From assembly GCA_945870105.1 (NCBI GenBank), contig CAMBRL010000003.1, positions 1 through 64,000 on the forward strand: a stretch of 64,000 bases of DNA, given 5' to 3'. The translations under genes and the position numbers were made by a program. Source of the DNA: Chitinophaga pinensis (GTDB lineage Bacteria > Bacteroidota > Bacteroidia > SXHM01). The notes below the pieces were generated by a model. It saw only the letters and a list, made by a program, of their open reading frames with translations. It did no database searches and was not told the origin of the DNA. This document shows, piece after piece, positions 37,709-48,053 of this stretch; the stretch's first letter is position 1, and each line of letters opens with the position of its first letter.

Positions 37709-37712
37709 AAAG

Positions 37713-39518
37713 CTACACCTTCAACGCTTTCTTCGCCTCAATGCTTGCCTGAATATCTTCCAGTCTTCCTTTCGGAATTGCACTGATTAGTTTCTGCGTG
37801 TACTCCGTTTGCGGGTTATCACAGATTGCATCCGCATCGCCCATCTCTTCTACTTTTCCTTTGTTCATTACCACCATGCGGTCGCTCATGAATTTTACTA
37901 CCGATAAATCGTGTGAGATGAAAATATAAGTGAAATGAAAATCGCGTTTCAACTCATTGAGCAGGTTCAGAACCTGTGCCTGAATAGATACATCCAGTGC
38001 AGAAACCGACTCATCGCAGATGATGAACTGCGGGCTTAATGCCAGTGCACGTGCAATGCAAATACGCTGACGTTGCCCACCCGAAAACTCATGTGGATAG
38101 CGGTAAAAATGTTTTTCTTCCATGTTCACACGCTTCAGCAATTCAAGCACTTTGCCTTTGCGCTCTTTATCGTTTGCTAAAATTTTATGAACCTGCATAG
38201 GTTCCATAATAGCCTCACCAATAGTAATGCGTGGGTTGAGTGATGAATACGGATCCTGAAAAATAATCTGCAAGTCTTTACGCTCAGCTCGCATATCTTC
38301 ATTGTTCAGCTGCACTAAGTTTTTTCCTTTGAAAATAATATCGCCTGCTGTAGGTTCAATCAAACGCAGAATGGTGCGGCCTAATGTTGTTTTACCGCAG
38401 CCGCTTTCTCCAACAAGACCAAGCGTTTCGCCCGGGTATACATCAAAGCTTACATCATCTACTGCTTTCACATGATCTTTTGTTTTCCCGAAAAAACCCG
38501 ATTTAATAGGGAAGTATGTTTTCAGATTTTTGATGCTGAGAATGGGTTCTTTCGCGTAAAGTATTTTATGTGCTTCTGTGCGCTCTTCGCCTGTTACCAC
38601 TGCTTTATTCAATACTTCGCTGATGGTATGTGCTTTTTCAACAATGTTCCCGTTTTCATCAGTTCCCATAAAATCGGCAACGGTGGGCAGCCATTTCAAA
38701 CGTCTGTCCAACGGAGGGCGGCAGGCTAACAAGCCTTTGGTATAAGGGTGTTGCGGGTTGGCAAAAATTTCCATCACAGGGCCCTGCTCCACAATTTTTC
38801 CTTTGTACATCACCACCACTTTATCGGCAAGCTCGGCTATAACACCAAGGTCGTGGGTGATAAACATAATGCCCATATCGTGTTCGGTCTGCAGCTTCAG
38901 CATCAGGTCGAGAATGGTTTTTTGAACCGTAACATCCAGCGCGGTGGTTGGCTCATCGGCAATCAATATGCTGGGGTTGCAGCTCATGGCCATGGCAATC
39001 ATCACCCGCTGCTTTTGTCCGCCAGATATCTGGTGAGGGTAGGCATCAAAAATAGATTCAGGGCGGGGCAACTGCACTTCTTTAAACAGTGCAATGGTTT
39101 TTTCTTTTGCTTCAGTCTTGTTTACTTTCTGGTGCAGCATAATGGCTTCCATCACCTGGCTGCCGCAGGTAAACACGGGGTTCAGCGAGGTCATGGGCTC
39201 CTGGAAGATCATAGCAATCTCATTGCCGCGTATCTCGCGCATCTCTTTTTCCGAGAGCTTTAATAAATCGATTGCTCCCTTTTCTTTCGAGTGAAAAATA
39301 ATTTCACCGCCCGAAATTTTTCCGGGAGGATTGGGAATTAACCGCATCACCGAAAGCGAGGTAACTGATTTGCCCGAGCCGCTCTCGCCCACAATACCAA
39401 TGGTTTCGCCACGGGCAAGGGTAAAGCTGATGTCGTTAACGGCTTTCACCAGTTCGTCATCGGTCTTAAACTCGGTGACAAGGTTTTTTATTTCTAAGAG
39501 GGTTTCTTTCTGCGCCAT
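37713..39518 (-). CDS. Peptide-type ABC transporter ATPase with two fused nucleotide-binding domains (DppD-DppF/YejF-like)
   Basis: Two Walker A ([16 protein letters not shown]) and two signature (SGGQKQR, SGGQRQR) motifs. Confidence 0.93.
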   Translation of the reverse strand: MAQKETLLEIKNLVTEFKTDDELVKAVNDISFTLARGETIGIVGESGSGKSVTSLSVMRLIPNPPGKISGGEIIFHSKEKGAIDLLKLSEKEMREIRGNEIAMIFQEPMTSLNPVFTCGSQVMEAIMLHQKVNKTEAKEKTIALFKEVQLPRPESIFDAYPHQISGGQKQRVMIAMAMSCNPSILIADEPTTALDVTVQKTILDLMLKLQTEHDMGIMFITHDLGVIAELADKVVVMYKGKIVEQGPVMEIFANPQHPYTKGLLACRPPLDRRLKWLPTVADFMGTDENGNIVEKAHTISEVLNKAVVTGEERTEAHKILYAKEPILSIKNLKTYFPIKSGFFGKTKDHVKAVDDVSFDVYPGETLGLVGESGCGKTTLGRTILRLIEPTAGDIIFKGKNLVQLNNEDMRAERKDLQIIFQDPYSSLNPRITIGEAIMEPMQVHKILANDKERKGKVLELLKRVNMEEKHFYRYPHEFSGGQRQRICIARALALSPQFIICDESVSALDVSIQAQVLNLLNELKRDFHFTYIFISHDLSVVKFMSDRMVVMNKGKVEEMGDADAICDNPQTEYTQKLISAIPKGRLEDIQASIEAKKALKV

Positions 39519-39642
39519 GATTATTTTTAAAGAGGGGCTAAGGTAAAAAGAAATAGAAAAGCATATTCAGAATGTAATTCATGGTTAGAGGTGTATAATA
39601 ATCCTTAAAAATGATATTTCTGAATTGCCAATTTAGAGATAT

Positions 39643-40650
39643 TTGTTTCTTATGAAAATAACAACTACGGCTCGGTCTATTATAGTTTTAAATTTTTTCT
39701 TAGTAGCTCTTTCTTTAAGTGCGCAAGTTAATCTGGTGCCGAATCCGAGTTTTGAGGAATATACAAATTGTCCAGTTGGACCAAGTGAAATTTATAGAAC
39801 AACTTTTTGGGAGCAACCAACAGAAGGTACTTGTGATTATTTTAATGAATGTTGTGTTTCTTCTTTTCCGTTGATTGAACCCCCCTCTGTTGGAATTCCA
39901 TATAATCAGTTGGGTATTCAAGCAGCAAGAACAGGGAGTGCTTATGCTGGCATTATTGTTCATGAAGACTATGACACGACTCATTTATACAGAGAGTATC
40001 TACAAGTTCGATTGATTAACCCAATGATAACAGGGAATCAATACTTAATTAAATTCTTTGTTTCATTGTCAGATTTTTCTTCAAAATTTTCAAATGGAAT
40101 TGGAGCATATTTTTCAACAACACAAATTCAACAATCAAATCATTTTCCATTTCCTTATACTCCGCAAATAAATGCTTCAGGAATGATTAATAATTATGAG
40201 GATTGGACTGAAATAACAGAAACTTTTACCCCGGACTCGGCATTTGAATATCTTACAATTGGAAATTTTTATCAGCCATTTACCTATCTTCTTGATACTT
40301 TCACAGCACAAATAGATTCCTTTACTCTCCCATTGCCAATGATCTATTATTATATTGATGATGTTTCAGTAATATCATTAGACACAACATCTGGACTATC
40401 CGAAACAGAAAAACCAAAACTTAAGATCTTCCCCAACCCTGCGAGCAACCAAGTTACTATTGAGCAGTTATCGGTAAGCGGTAATCAGTTGTCGGTTGAG
40501 GTTTATGATGCGCTTGGGCGGCTTGTCACCCTGAGCATAGTCGAAGGGCAAACATCAACCATTCCTTTAAACCTTTCAAAAGGTGTTTACCTGCTCAGGG
40601 TAAAAGAAAAAGAGGAAGTGGTGTTTTGGGAGAAGCTTATGGTGGAGTAA
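39643..40650 (+). CDS. T9SS type A sorting-domain protein, function unknown
   Basis: Signal peptide, VNLVPNPSFEEYTNCP, CTD KIFPNPASNQVTIEQL...GVYLLRV. Confidence 0.8.
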   Translation: MFLMKITTTARSIIVLNFFLVALSLSAQVNLVPNPSFEEYTNCPVGPSEIYRTTFWEQPTEGTCDYFNECCVSSFPLIEPPSVGIPYNQLGIQAARTGSAYAGIIVHEDYDTTHLYREYLQVRLINPMITGNQYLIKFFVSLSDFSSKFSNGIGAYFSTTQIQQSNHFPFPYTPQINASGMINNYEDWTEITETFTPDSAFEYLTIGNFYQPFTYLLDTFTAQIDSFTLPLPMIYYYIDDVSVISLDTTSGLSETEKPKLKIFPNPASNQVTIEQLSVSGNQLSVEVYDALGRLVTLSIVEGQTSTIPLNLSKGVYLLRVKEKEEVVFWEKLMVE

Positions 40651-41365
40651 CCTGGTTCTTTGTTTTTTCCGCTTTTGATTTTTCAGAGTTTTTACGGTAT
40701 TGCCGTTGTTTTGCCTTGTTTTCTTCAAACGTTATTTTTGAAGCTATATCAAGGTTTTTAATAATGGCCCAGATGTCGTTGAGTTTTTTAGTGCGGCCAG
40801 CTGTCATTTCCAGGCGGCTTATTTTTTTTGTTTCCTGTTCCAGGTTTAAATCGTTTAGCGTTTGGGCTGTGGTTTTTATATCCGTGATTTGCAGCGCTGA
40901 AAATCCGGCAGCTATCAGGGCAGTTCTGTAGGGTTCGGCATTGGCTTTTTCGTAGGTAACTTCCATGCTCTGCTGCATGCCTGTTTGGCTATAGCGGTTA
41001 GCGAGGTAAAGCGCATAGCCCATCAGTTCGCGCGCTTTTTTATTTTCGGGAAAAGCCAGCTGCGCATAACGGAAAAGCCGCAACATTTGCAGGCGGGCCG
41101 TGTGCATTTGCTTGTTTACAGCCTGAGTAGCCAAACGCTGGTCGGTTTTTACTTCCTCATCTGAGGGGGCATCATCGGCATCGTTTATCTTTGCCAGAAA
41201 ACCGGCAAGCCAGATGGCATCCATGGTAGGGAAATCAAGGGTGAAAAGGGCAAGGTCGCCATCGATGCCGTTGGTGCCATAAAGAAGCGAATGTACTATT
41301 CGGGCCTGCTGTATCAGCAGTTCAGCAGGCTTGCGAAAGACCCTTTTACTTTGTTTTTTACCCAT
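40637..41365 (-). CDS. Uncharacterised helical protein with basic C-terminus, adjacent to the second 21-nt array
   Basis: 242 aa ORF; AIWLAGFLAKINDADDAPSDEEVK; tail KQRQYRKNSEKSKAEKTKN. Confidence 0.65.
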   Translation of the reverse strand: MGKKQSKRVFRKPAELLIQQARIVHSLLYGTNGIDGDLALFTLDFPTMDAIWLAGFLAKINDADDAPSDEEVKTDQRLATQAVNKQMHTARLQMLRLFRYAQLAFPENKKARELMGYALYLANRYSQTGMQQSMEVTYEKANAEPYRTALIAAGFSALQITDIKTTAQTLNDLNLEQETKKISRLEMTAGRTKKLNDIWAIIKNLDIASKITFEENKAKQRQYRKNSEKSKAEKTKNQVTPP

Positions 41366-41437
41366 AAATGTATATTTTAAAGTAGGAACAAATATAATTC
41401 ATTCAGATTTATTAACAGCATAGTCAGATTTATTTTA

Positions 41438-41627
41438 TTCTTATTCTATAATTAATAATTCATTATTTGATTATATATATTCGTATTATAATTTAAAATA
41501 TTCCTAATTATATTTATACTTATTCTTATTATAATATATAGTATTCGTAAAATGATTTACTATATTCCTGATATGATATTATAAATACTCAAAACATTTT
41601 ACTTCATTCCTATACTAATTATACAGT
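41438..41627. repeat. Second 21-nt periodic array, AT-rich, core ATTC(C/G/T)T
   Basis: TTC cores at 41438, 41459, 41480, 41501, 41523, 41544, 41565, (41586), 41607. Confidence 0.75.
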
Positions 41628-41798
41628 GATGGGTAATGAAAAACTATTGACCACTAACTATTGACTGTTGCCTATGTTTCAACCTTTAATGGTTAATAAA
41701 ATGGTTATCAGCCCTATTGGACTTAAAACAAAAGTTTATAGCTTTGTTTTATAAACCGCTCCCCCGCCTTAGGCGAGGGACTCTAAAACCCCAAAACA

Positions 41799-42218
41799 AT
41801 GAATACAAAAGTTTTACTTGGCGCATTAGCCTCAACCGTAGTAGTCTTTTTAGGAGGCTGGCTTATTTTCGGAATGTTATTAATGGATATGATGGCAGGC
41901 GAGATGTCGCACGCCTATGATGGTTTAATGAAAAACCCGCCCGATCTGCCTATGCTGGCCGGATGGCAGCTTTGTTGGAGCCTTATGCTTGCTTTTGTTC
42001 TTGACAAAATGGGCAAGAAATCATTTATGGATGCTTTGATGACGGGCGCTATGCTTAGCTTTTTGTTGGTGTTGGGCTACGATTTGTCGTTTGTGGCATT
42101 TTTTGTTGACATGTACACCACCAAATTGTTGGTTATCGACATAGTGGTAAACACCATTTTGTGGGGACTTGCCTGCGGTGTTATTGGCTTAGTGTTGGGC
42201 ACCGGAAATAAAGATTAA
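41799..42218 (+). CDS. Small integral membrane protein
   Basis: 139 aa with four hydrophobic segments. Confidence 0.7.
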   Translation: MNTKVLLGALASTVVVFLGGWLIFGMLLMDMMAGEMSHAYDGLMKNPPDLPMLAGWQLCWSLMLAFVLDKMGKKSFMDALMTGAMLSFLLVLGYDLSFVAFFVDMYTTKLLVIDIVVNTILWGLACGVIGLVLGTGNKD

Positions 42219-42478
42219 CCCTTTTTCCAACGTTCAAGTTTTGGGATTCCCCTGGTAAAAAAGCCTGCCAGAAACCCGGGGAATCCCATTTCTTTTAGCT
42301 TTTCTTTTACGCGTTCCTGCATTTTGGGTATGGTCATATCGGGTATGGTAAATTTTCCGTTTTCGTAGCAATGGCTGCAATACATCCCGCTTTTAGTTCC
42401 GTCAGCATTTGTTCCTCCGCCTTTTTCGTCTTTGTTAAGCGGCATTCCACAGCTCTGGTAATTTTTGTAGGTTTTCAT
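42215..42478 (-). CDS. Putative zinc-ribbon domain protein
   Basis: CGMPLNKDEKGGGTNADGTKSGMYCSHCYENGKF. Confidence 0.8.
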   Translation of the reverse strand: MKTYKNYQSCGMPLNKDEKGGGTNADGTKSGMYCSHCYENGKFTIPDMTIPKMQERVKEKLKEMGFPGFLAGFFTRGIPKLERWKKG

Positions 42479-42484
42479 GATTGT

Positions 42485-42826
42485 TTATACTAAAGTTTCA
42501 GCTACTTTTTTAGACAAGCCTGCGCGCACCAATTCATAACTCTGTCTTATATAATGTTCCCACTCGCGCTCCGAAAAGCGGCTGTCGTTTTCAACTAAAA
42601 TCCATTTGTAGCGTGCAAGATAAGGAGCGGGAATAATGCCCTGTGAGGTTGAAAGTTCGGCAAACTCTTCGTCATTCACCTTTAAGCAAACTTTAAAATT
42701 TCCCGACAAGCCGGTAACGCAAAACATCTTTTTACCTACGCAGAAACACAAATCATTTCCCCACTTTACCTCTTCGGTTGCATGAGAAAAAGACAGGCAC
42801 AGCTTGCGTAGTTTTTCAATGTTCAT
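42485..42826 (-). CDS. MmcQ/YjbR-family protein
   Basis: LCLSFSHATEEVKWGNDLCFCVGKKMFCV...YELVRAGLSKK. Confidence 0.85.
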   Translation of the reverse strand: MNIEKLRKLCLSFSHATEEVKWGNDLCFCVGKKMFCVTGLSGNFKVCLKVNDEEFAELSTSQGIIPAPYLARYKWILVENDSRFSEREWEHYIRQSYELVRAGLSKKVAETLV

Positions 42827-42829
42827 AGA

Positions 42830-43555
42830 CTACAATACTAAAACAATTTCTTTATCCTTCAATAATTCATCACCGCGGTAAGAGAGATAAAGCTGTGCAA
42901 CGGTAAGCGTGTCTTTGCAACAATAGGTGGCTATGCGCGGCAAATCTTTTTCCTGCCAGTAAACGCGGTGCACATCACTGCCCTGCATATCATCTTTAGG
43001 CGTGGGAATATTGAACAGCGCAGCAAGCAGCGTTAACGAAGTATAGTGTTTGTAATCGCCAAAGCGCCAAAGCTGCATGGTATCAAGTAAGGTATTTTCC
43101 CAGGGCTTTTTGCCGCCCACATCTAACACAAACGGAATTTTAATTTTGTTTACCAGCATTCTGCGCGCCAAAAAAGGAAAGTCAAATTCTTTTCCGTTGT
43201 GAGCACACAACAAGTGCTCGGTGCCGTTAAAATGTTTGTTCAGTAGCGCGGCAAAATCCTGGAGCAATTGTTTCTCATCATCGCCATAAAAAGCGGTAAG
43301 ACGAAATTCCCTTTTCTTCTTCGCGTTGGGATTAAAAAAGCCAACTCCTATGCAAATTATTTTTCCGAACTCGGCATAAATACCTGCACGGTTGTATAGC
43401 AACTCTGGCGTATCCTCTTCTGATTTTTTCAGAAAGCCTGCTTTATGATTCCACAACTCTTTCATTTGCGGTGAAAGCTTGTTATAGCCATTAACACCCG
43501 GAACAGTTTCAATGTCCAGAAACAATACATCGTGTATGTTAATGTTTTCTAACAC
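42830..43555 (-). CDS. PolB-type/RNase H-like 3'-5' exonuclease
   Basis: VLFLDIETVPGV, LLCAHNGKEFDFPFLARRML, DVHRVYWQEKDLPRIATYCCKDTLTVAQL. Confidence 0.88.
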   Translation of the reverse strand: MLENINIHDVLFLDIETVPGVNGYNKLSPQMKELWNHKAGFLKKSEEDTPELLYNRAGIYAEFGKIICIGVGFFNPNAKKKREFRLTAFYGDDEKQLLQDFAALLNKHFNGTEHLLCAHNGKEFDFPFLARRMLVNKIKIPFVLDVGGKKPWENTLLDTMQLWRFGDYKHYTSLTLLAALFNIPTPKDDMQGSDVHRVYWQEKDLPRIATYCCKDTLTVAQLYLSYRGDELLKDKEIVLVL

Positions 43556-43559
43556 TTGC

Positions 43560-43964
43560 TTACTTAATCATTACGCCCGCGGTTTCTAGAACGGGAATGT
43601 GGGTGAAATTGTCTTCAATAATGCTTTCAGGAAGAAATATATATTTCTTATCGTAAATGGTTTTGCCGATGTAAAAACTCACCCAGTACTCGTTACTCAA
43701 ACCAAAAACATTATCCATAAGCAGTTCAATCTTCATGGCGCTCATGGGCGGAACATCTTCCAGAAAGTGGCGCAGGGTTGAGGTTTTTATTTCTTCATTA
43801 TCCAGCATTCCATAGCCGCGCGAAGTAACGAGCACATGATGTACCATTACATTTTTCAGGTTCAGAAAATAGGCATACCAGTCTTCTTCGCCCAACTCAT
43901 TTGTTTGTTTCACCACTGCTACCGCAATGTCTTCCACCTCGGGATGTTCAATATCTTTTTTCAT
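43560..43964 (-). CDS. Conserved Bacteroidetes protein of unknown function
   Basis: KKDIEHPEVEDIAVAVVKQ...TSTLRHFLEDVPPMSAMKIE; recalled as often mislabelled as a PheS subunit. Confidence 0.65.
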   Translation of the reverse strand: MKKDIEHPEVEDIAVAVVKQTNELGEEDWYAYFLNLKNVMVHHVLVTSRGYGMLDNEEIKTSTLRHFLEDVPPMSAMKIELLMDNVFGLSNEYWVSFYIGKTIYDKKYIFLPESIIEDNFTHIPVLETAGVMIK

Positions 43965-43990
43965 AATCGTAAATCAAAAATAAGGATATA

Positions 43991-44053
43991 GCCACAGATT
44001 ACACAGATTAACACAGATTTTTTTCTTCTGTGCAAATTAGTGTAATCAGTGGC
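43991..44053. repeat. CCACAGATTACACAGATTAACACAG palindrome copy
   Basis: Same family as 2694-2769. Confidence 0.85.
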
Positions 44054-46175
44054 TCATCTCTTTTACAGCCTCAAAAACTTCTTCGTGCGGCAGCCTGCAA
44101 GTTTTATTTACACAAACGTAAATCATTGTTTTGCCTGCAACATATTTGCCTTCGGTTAGCGGAAGCGTGCTATTAGCATCGTGTTTTATTAAACCGCAGA
44201 TTAATTTATTCGGAATAAAATGTTGTTCCATCTGCTCCAGTTTGTTCATTGCATTTTCACCACACACCACCACTTCATAAAACGGAAAAACATGATTCAG
44301 TTCCAGCATCGCCCAGTTGGAATAAGCCGGTCCGTAAGGCGCAATGGAAGGAATAATATTCTTCAGCATCTGCTCAGAAGTTTGCAGGTAATGCTCGTCA
44401 TCAAACAATTTACCTAATACAAATAAGCTGCGCGCAAGCGATGAATTAGAAGCAGGAATAACATTGTCGTTGATTTCGCACTTCCGCGTGATCAACACAT
44501 CATCTTCATCCGAGGTGAAGAAAAATAACTTGCTGTTTTTATCCTGAAAGTGAGTGAAACAATAATCCGTTAATTGCTTTGCTTCTGTTAACCATTTACT
44601 GTCAAGTGTTACTTCATATAAAGCAATGAATGCCTCAATCGTAAAACAATAATCTTCCAGAAAGCCATTGATAGTTGATTTCCCATTTTTGTAATTATGC
44701 CACAAACCGCCATCAGTTTTCTTTTGTTTTTTCAAAATAAAATTAGCGTTGGCAACAGCAGTGTTCAGAAATTTCTCTTCACCAAAAACACGGTAAGCAT
44801 CTACATAACCCTTTAACATCAACGCATTCCACGATGTCAGTTGCTTATCATCCAATCCCGGACGAATGCGTTTAGCTCGCTCTGCAAGTAAAATATTTTT
44901 TACTGACTGCGCTTTTTCTTTCAACTCAGTTAGTGAAAAGCCATGCGAATTTGCAAATGCTTCATCAGGTATAGTTCGCAACAAAATATAATTCCCGTGT
45001 TCCCATAAACCGGTTTCGTTGATGTTGTAATAATCAGCAATCCAATCATAATCCTTTTTCAAATGTTGTTGCAATTCTTCTTTTGTCCACACATAAAATT
45101 TTCCTTCCTCGCCTTCGCTATCGGCATCCAGCGCTGAATAAAAAGCATTTTCAGACGAAGCCATTTCACGTTCAATAAACTCCAGCGTTTGAAAAACCAC
45201 CTCTTTGTAAAGTGTATTTTTTGTGAGTTGGTATGCTTCGGAATAAAGCGAAACTAATTGCGCATTGTCGTATAACATCTTTTCAAAGTGCGGAACTTTC
45301 CAGTAGCGGTCGGTGCTGTAGCGTGCAAAGCCTCCGCCTATCTGGTCGTAAATTCCACCGAAAGCCATTTTCTCTAGCGTAAGATTTACATGCTTCAGTA
45401 GTTCCTCGTCTTTCTTCAAATGAGCATAGTGCAATAAAAACTGATAATTATTCGGTATCGGAAATTTTGGTGCTTTGTCAGGACCGCCATCAACATTATC
45501 AAAACGCTTCTGCCAGTTTTCCATCATTTTTTCCAAATCCGAAACATGAAAAGCGGAAGGAGAAGTATTCATTTCCATCCAATCACTCTGCCGAATACCT
45601 GCGCTCAGTTTCTCGGCATACTCAATTACTTTTTCGGGTTGTGTGCGGTAAAGGTTATCTATATTCTGCAAAATCTGCATCCAGTTTTGCTTCGGAAAAT
45701 AAGTGCCTCCATAAACCGGTCTTCCGTCAGGCAGAGCAAAACAGTTGAGCGGCCAACCGCCTTGTCCGTTCATCAGTTGCACCGCAGTCATGTAAACAGC
45801 ATCTATATTGGGACGCTCCTCACGGTCAACTTTTATGCAAACGAAATGTGCGTTCATCAATGCAGCCACTTCTTCATTTTCAAAGCTCTCATGCTCCATA
45901 ACATGACACCAGTGGCAAGCCGAATAACCGATGCTGATGAGCAAAGGTTTATTTTCATCTTTGGCTTTCTTCAATGCCTCATCGCCCCAGGGAAACCAGT
46001 TCACAGGGTTATGTGCATGTTGCAGCAGGTAAGGACTGCTTTCGTTTATAAGTGCGTTGGTGTGTTTATGGTTTGTGTCGGTCATTTCAGTTCTTTGGGA
46101 GCAAGATAACAAAAGAGAAATTGTTGCAAGGCACGAAAGTATTTCAACTAATTTTGTTCGACCAATTTTCATCAA
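44046..46175 (-). CDS. Thioredoxin-domain (DUF255/YyaL-like) protein; start may be ATG 46085
   Basis: [60 protein letters not shown]. Confidence 0.92.
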   Translation of the reverse strand: MMKIGRTKLVEILSCLATISLLLSCSQRTEMTDTNHKHTNALINESSPYLLQHAHNPVNWFPWGDEALKKAKDENKPLLISIGYSACHWCHVMEHESFENEEVAALMNAHFVCIKVDREERPNIDAVYMTAVQLMNGQGGWPLNCFALPDGRPVYGGTYFPKQNWMQILQNIDNLYRTQPEKVIEYAEKLSAGIRQSDWMEMNTSPSAFHVSDLEKMMENWQKRFDNVDGGPDKAPKFPIPNNYQFLLHYAHLKKDEELLKHVNLTLEKMAFGGIYDQIGGGFARYSTDRYWKVPHFEKMLYDNAQLVSLYSEAYQLTKNTLYKEVVFQTLEFIEREMASSENAFYSALDADSEGEEGKFYVWTKEELQQHLKKDYDWIADYYNINETGLWEHGNYILLRTIPDEAFANSHGFSLTELKEKAQSVKNILLAERAKRIRPGLDDKQLTSWNALMLKGYVDAYRVFGEEKFLNTAVANANFILKKQKKTDGGLWHNYKNGKSTINGFLEDYCFTIEAFIALYEVTLDSKWLTEAKQLTDYCFTHFQDKNSKLFFFTSDEDDVLITRKCEINDNVIPASNSSLARSLFVLGKLFDDEHYLQTSEQMLKNIIPSIAPYGPAYSNWAMLELNHVFPFYEVVVCGENAMNKLEQMEQHFIPNKLICGLIKHDANSTLPLTEGKYVAGKTMIYVCVNKTCRLPHEEVFEAVKEMSH

Positions 46176-47106
46176 AAAAGTGTTTCAACAGCAACAAATC
46201 ATTCCGCAAGATAGCACCGCAAAGCAAACAGTGCAGAAAGATTTATTATTGGATAGTTTGAAAAAAGTCCCGACAACTATGGGGGTTGTAAAAACTGATG
46301 TGCCTAAACCAAAGCCAGCACAAGCAGAAGAAACACTAGTAGTAGTTGATACTCTTCCCAAACAGGATACCATCATTGCAGAAGTTCCTGCGGTTTCATT
46401 ATTCACAGGGCATCAACTGAAACCAGCTCATCAAACTCCGCTAGAAAAAACCGATTTTTTTCCCGGCTGGATAACTGTTTTATTGTTGGCTTGTGTTTTA
46501 ATTATTGCATATCTCAGAGCATCGTACCCAAAACGGTTCACAGAATTTTTTCGCGCAGTTTTAGACATGCGTTTTGCTTCACAATTAGTGCGTGAAGAAA
46601 AGGTGCTTTCGCAACGGGTTTCTGTTTTTCTTACGATTGTTTTTCTGTTCTCGTCTTCGTCTTTTCTTTTTCTTGTCAGCAACTATTTTAATATACAATT
46701 ATTTTCCGGAGAAGGGTTTCTGGTGTTCGGCAAAATTGCACTCACCATTTTTTTGTTATTCGCTTTCAGAATTCTTGTTTCGGAGCTAACGGGCTTTGTC
46801 TTTAATGCGCAAAATGAATTTTCGTTCTACAACTTTCATGTGTTTCTTTTTAATAAGGCTCTTGGCCTTGCACTTCTTCCAATAATTATTTGCCTGATAT
46901 ATGCTACGGCTTTTCCGCAGGCAGTTTTTATTTATACAGGAATTATTCTTTTTGCAACGAGTTATGTCGCCAGATTGATTCGGGGTTTAAATATCGGCTT
47001 GGCCAAACAAGGCTTTAATAAGTTCTATTTATTTTTCTATTTTTGCACCCTCGAAATTTTGCCGGCTGCTGTGTTAGCGAAAATTATTTTAAGGTACACA
47101 GCCTAA
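46057..47106 (+). CDS. DUF4271-like membrane protein; start probably near GTG 46180
   Basis: Multiple TM segments and [15 protein letters not shown] region. Confidence 0.7.
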   Translation: MVCLWFVSVISVLWEQDNKREIVARHESISTNFVRPIFIKKVFQQQQIIPQDSTAKQTVQKDLLLDSLKKVPTTMGVVKTDVPKPKPAQAEETLVVVDTLPKQDTIIAEVPAVSLFTGHQLKPAHQTPLEKTDFFPGWITVLLLACVLIIAYLRASYPKRFTEFFRAVLDMRFASQLVREEKVLSQRVSVFLTIVFLFSSSSFLFLVSNYFNIQLFSGEGFLVFGKIALTIFLLFAFRILVSELTGFVFNAQNEFSFYNFHVFLFNKALGLALLPIIICLIYATAFPQAVFIYTGIILFATSYVARLIRGLNIGLAKQGFNKFYLFFYFCTLEILPAAVLAKIILRYTA

Positions 47107-47134
47107 AAATGCAAAATTTTGTTGGTTAAGGTGC

Positions 47135-47923
47135 ATGGGTAAACAACTACAAAAGGCCGTAAAAGTAAAGGTTAAGGAGAAGGTTAAGTCAATTCTTGTT
47201 TCGCAGCCCAAACCAGAAACAGATAAGTCGCCTTACTTTGATCTGGCAAAAAAGCACAACGTAAAAATCGATTTCCGCCCGTTCATTCATGTTGAAGCAA
47301 TTTCGGCTGCCGAGTTTCGTAAAGACAGAATTCATTTTCCCGATTACACAGCAGTTATTATGACTAGCCGTAATGCGGTTGATCATTTTTTCCGCATGTG
47401 CAAAGAATTGCGCGTTTCTGTTCCCGAAACGCTGAAATATTTTTGCATCTCTGAAAGCACTGCTTTCTATCTGCAGAAATATGTGCTTTACCGCAAACGT
47501 AAAATTTTTTATGGCAAGCAAACATTCAACGACCTTATTGACATAATCAAGAAACACAAGGTCGAAAAATTTTTGTTGCCTTCTTCCGATATTCAAAAAG
47601 AAGAAATACCTGTGTTGTTGGAAAAAAACCACATTAAATTTACCCGTGCAGTTATTTACCGCACCGTTTGCAGCGACCTGAGTGACCTTGCAAACGTCAA
47701 CTATGATGTATTGGTTTTCTTCAGTCCTGCAGGAATAAAATCGTTGTTTCAGAACTTCCCGAAGTTCAAACAAAATAAAACACGCATTGCCGCTTTTGGC
47801 CCAACTACTTCACAGGCAGTAAAAGAAGCAGGTTTGTATCTTGACATCAGCGCTCCTGTTCCTGCTGCACCTTCCATGACAATGGCATTGGAGCAGTATA
47901 TTAAGGAAGCGAATAAAAAATAA
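47135..47923 (+). CDS. hemD: Uroporphyrinogen-III synthase family protein
   Basis: SILVSQPKPETDKSPYFDLAKKH, VIMTSRNAVDHFF, VFFSPAGIKSL, IAAFGPTTSQAVKEAG. Confidence 0.88.
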   Translation: MGKQLQKAVKVKVKEKVKSILVSQPKPETDKSPYFDLAKKHNVKIDFRPFIHVEAISAAEFRKDRIHFPDYTAVIMTSRNAVDHFFRMCKELRVSVPETLKYFCISESTAFYLQKYVLYRKRKIFYGKQTFNDLIDIIKKHKVEKFLLPSSDIQKEEIPVLLEKNHIKFTRAVIYRTVCSDLSDLANVNYDVLVFFSPAGIKSLFQNFPKFKQNKTRIAAFGPTTSQAVKEAGLYLDISAPVPAAPSMTMALEQYIKEANKK

Positions 47924-47961
47924 TTCGAAAAAATTGTAAAAGACCCATCGTTTAAAACGCT

Positions 47962-48005
47962 GGGGCTTTTTTATTACTCAAAAATTTAAGTAATAAAAAA
48001 GCCCC
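47962..48005. terminator. 17-bp inverted repeat GGGGCTTTTTTATTACT / AGTAATAAAAAAGCCCC
   Basis: Perfect arms 47962-47978 and 47989-48005 between convergent genes. Confidence 0.8.
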
Positions 48006-48032
48006 GCTGTGAACCTAAAACACAGCGGGGCT
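48000..48032 (-). terminator. Hairpin AGCCCCGCTGTG-N9-CACAGCGGGGCT
   Basis: Perfect 12-bp stem overlapping the preceding inverted repeat; T-tract on the minus strand. Confidence 0.85.
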
Positions 48033-48053
48033 AACACATCAAACCTAAACCAA

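Noticed and set aside
38748-39263. 171-aa forward ORF
   Set aside because: Antisense to the ABC ATPase; His/Asn-rich shadow translation.
37713-39518. Complete peptide ABC transporter
   Set aside because: Only the fused ATPase is present; no permease or binding protein is encoded next to it.
45546-46109. 187-aa forward ORF
   Set aside because: Antisense to the well-supported DUF255 gene.
47189-47773. 194-aa reverse ORF
   Set aside because: Antisense to hemD, which has clear family motifs.
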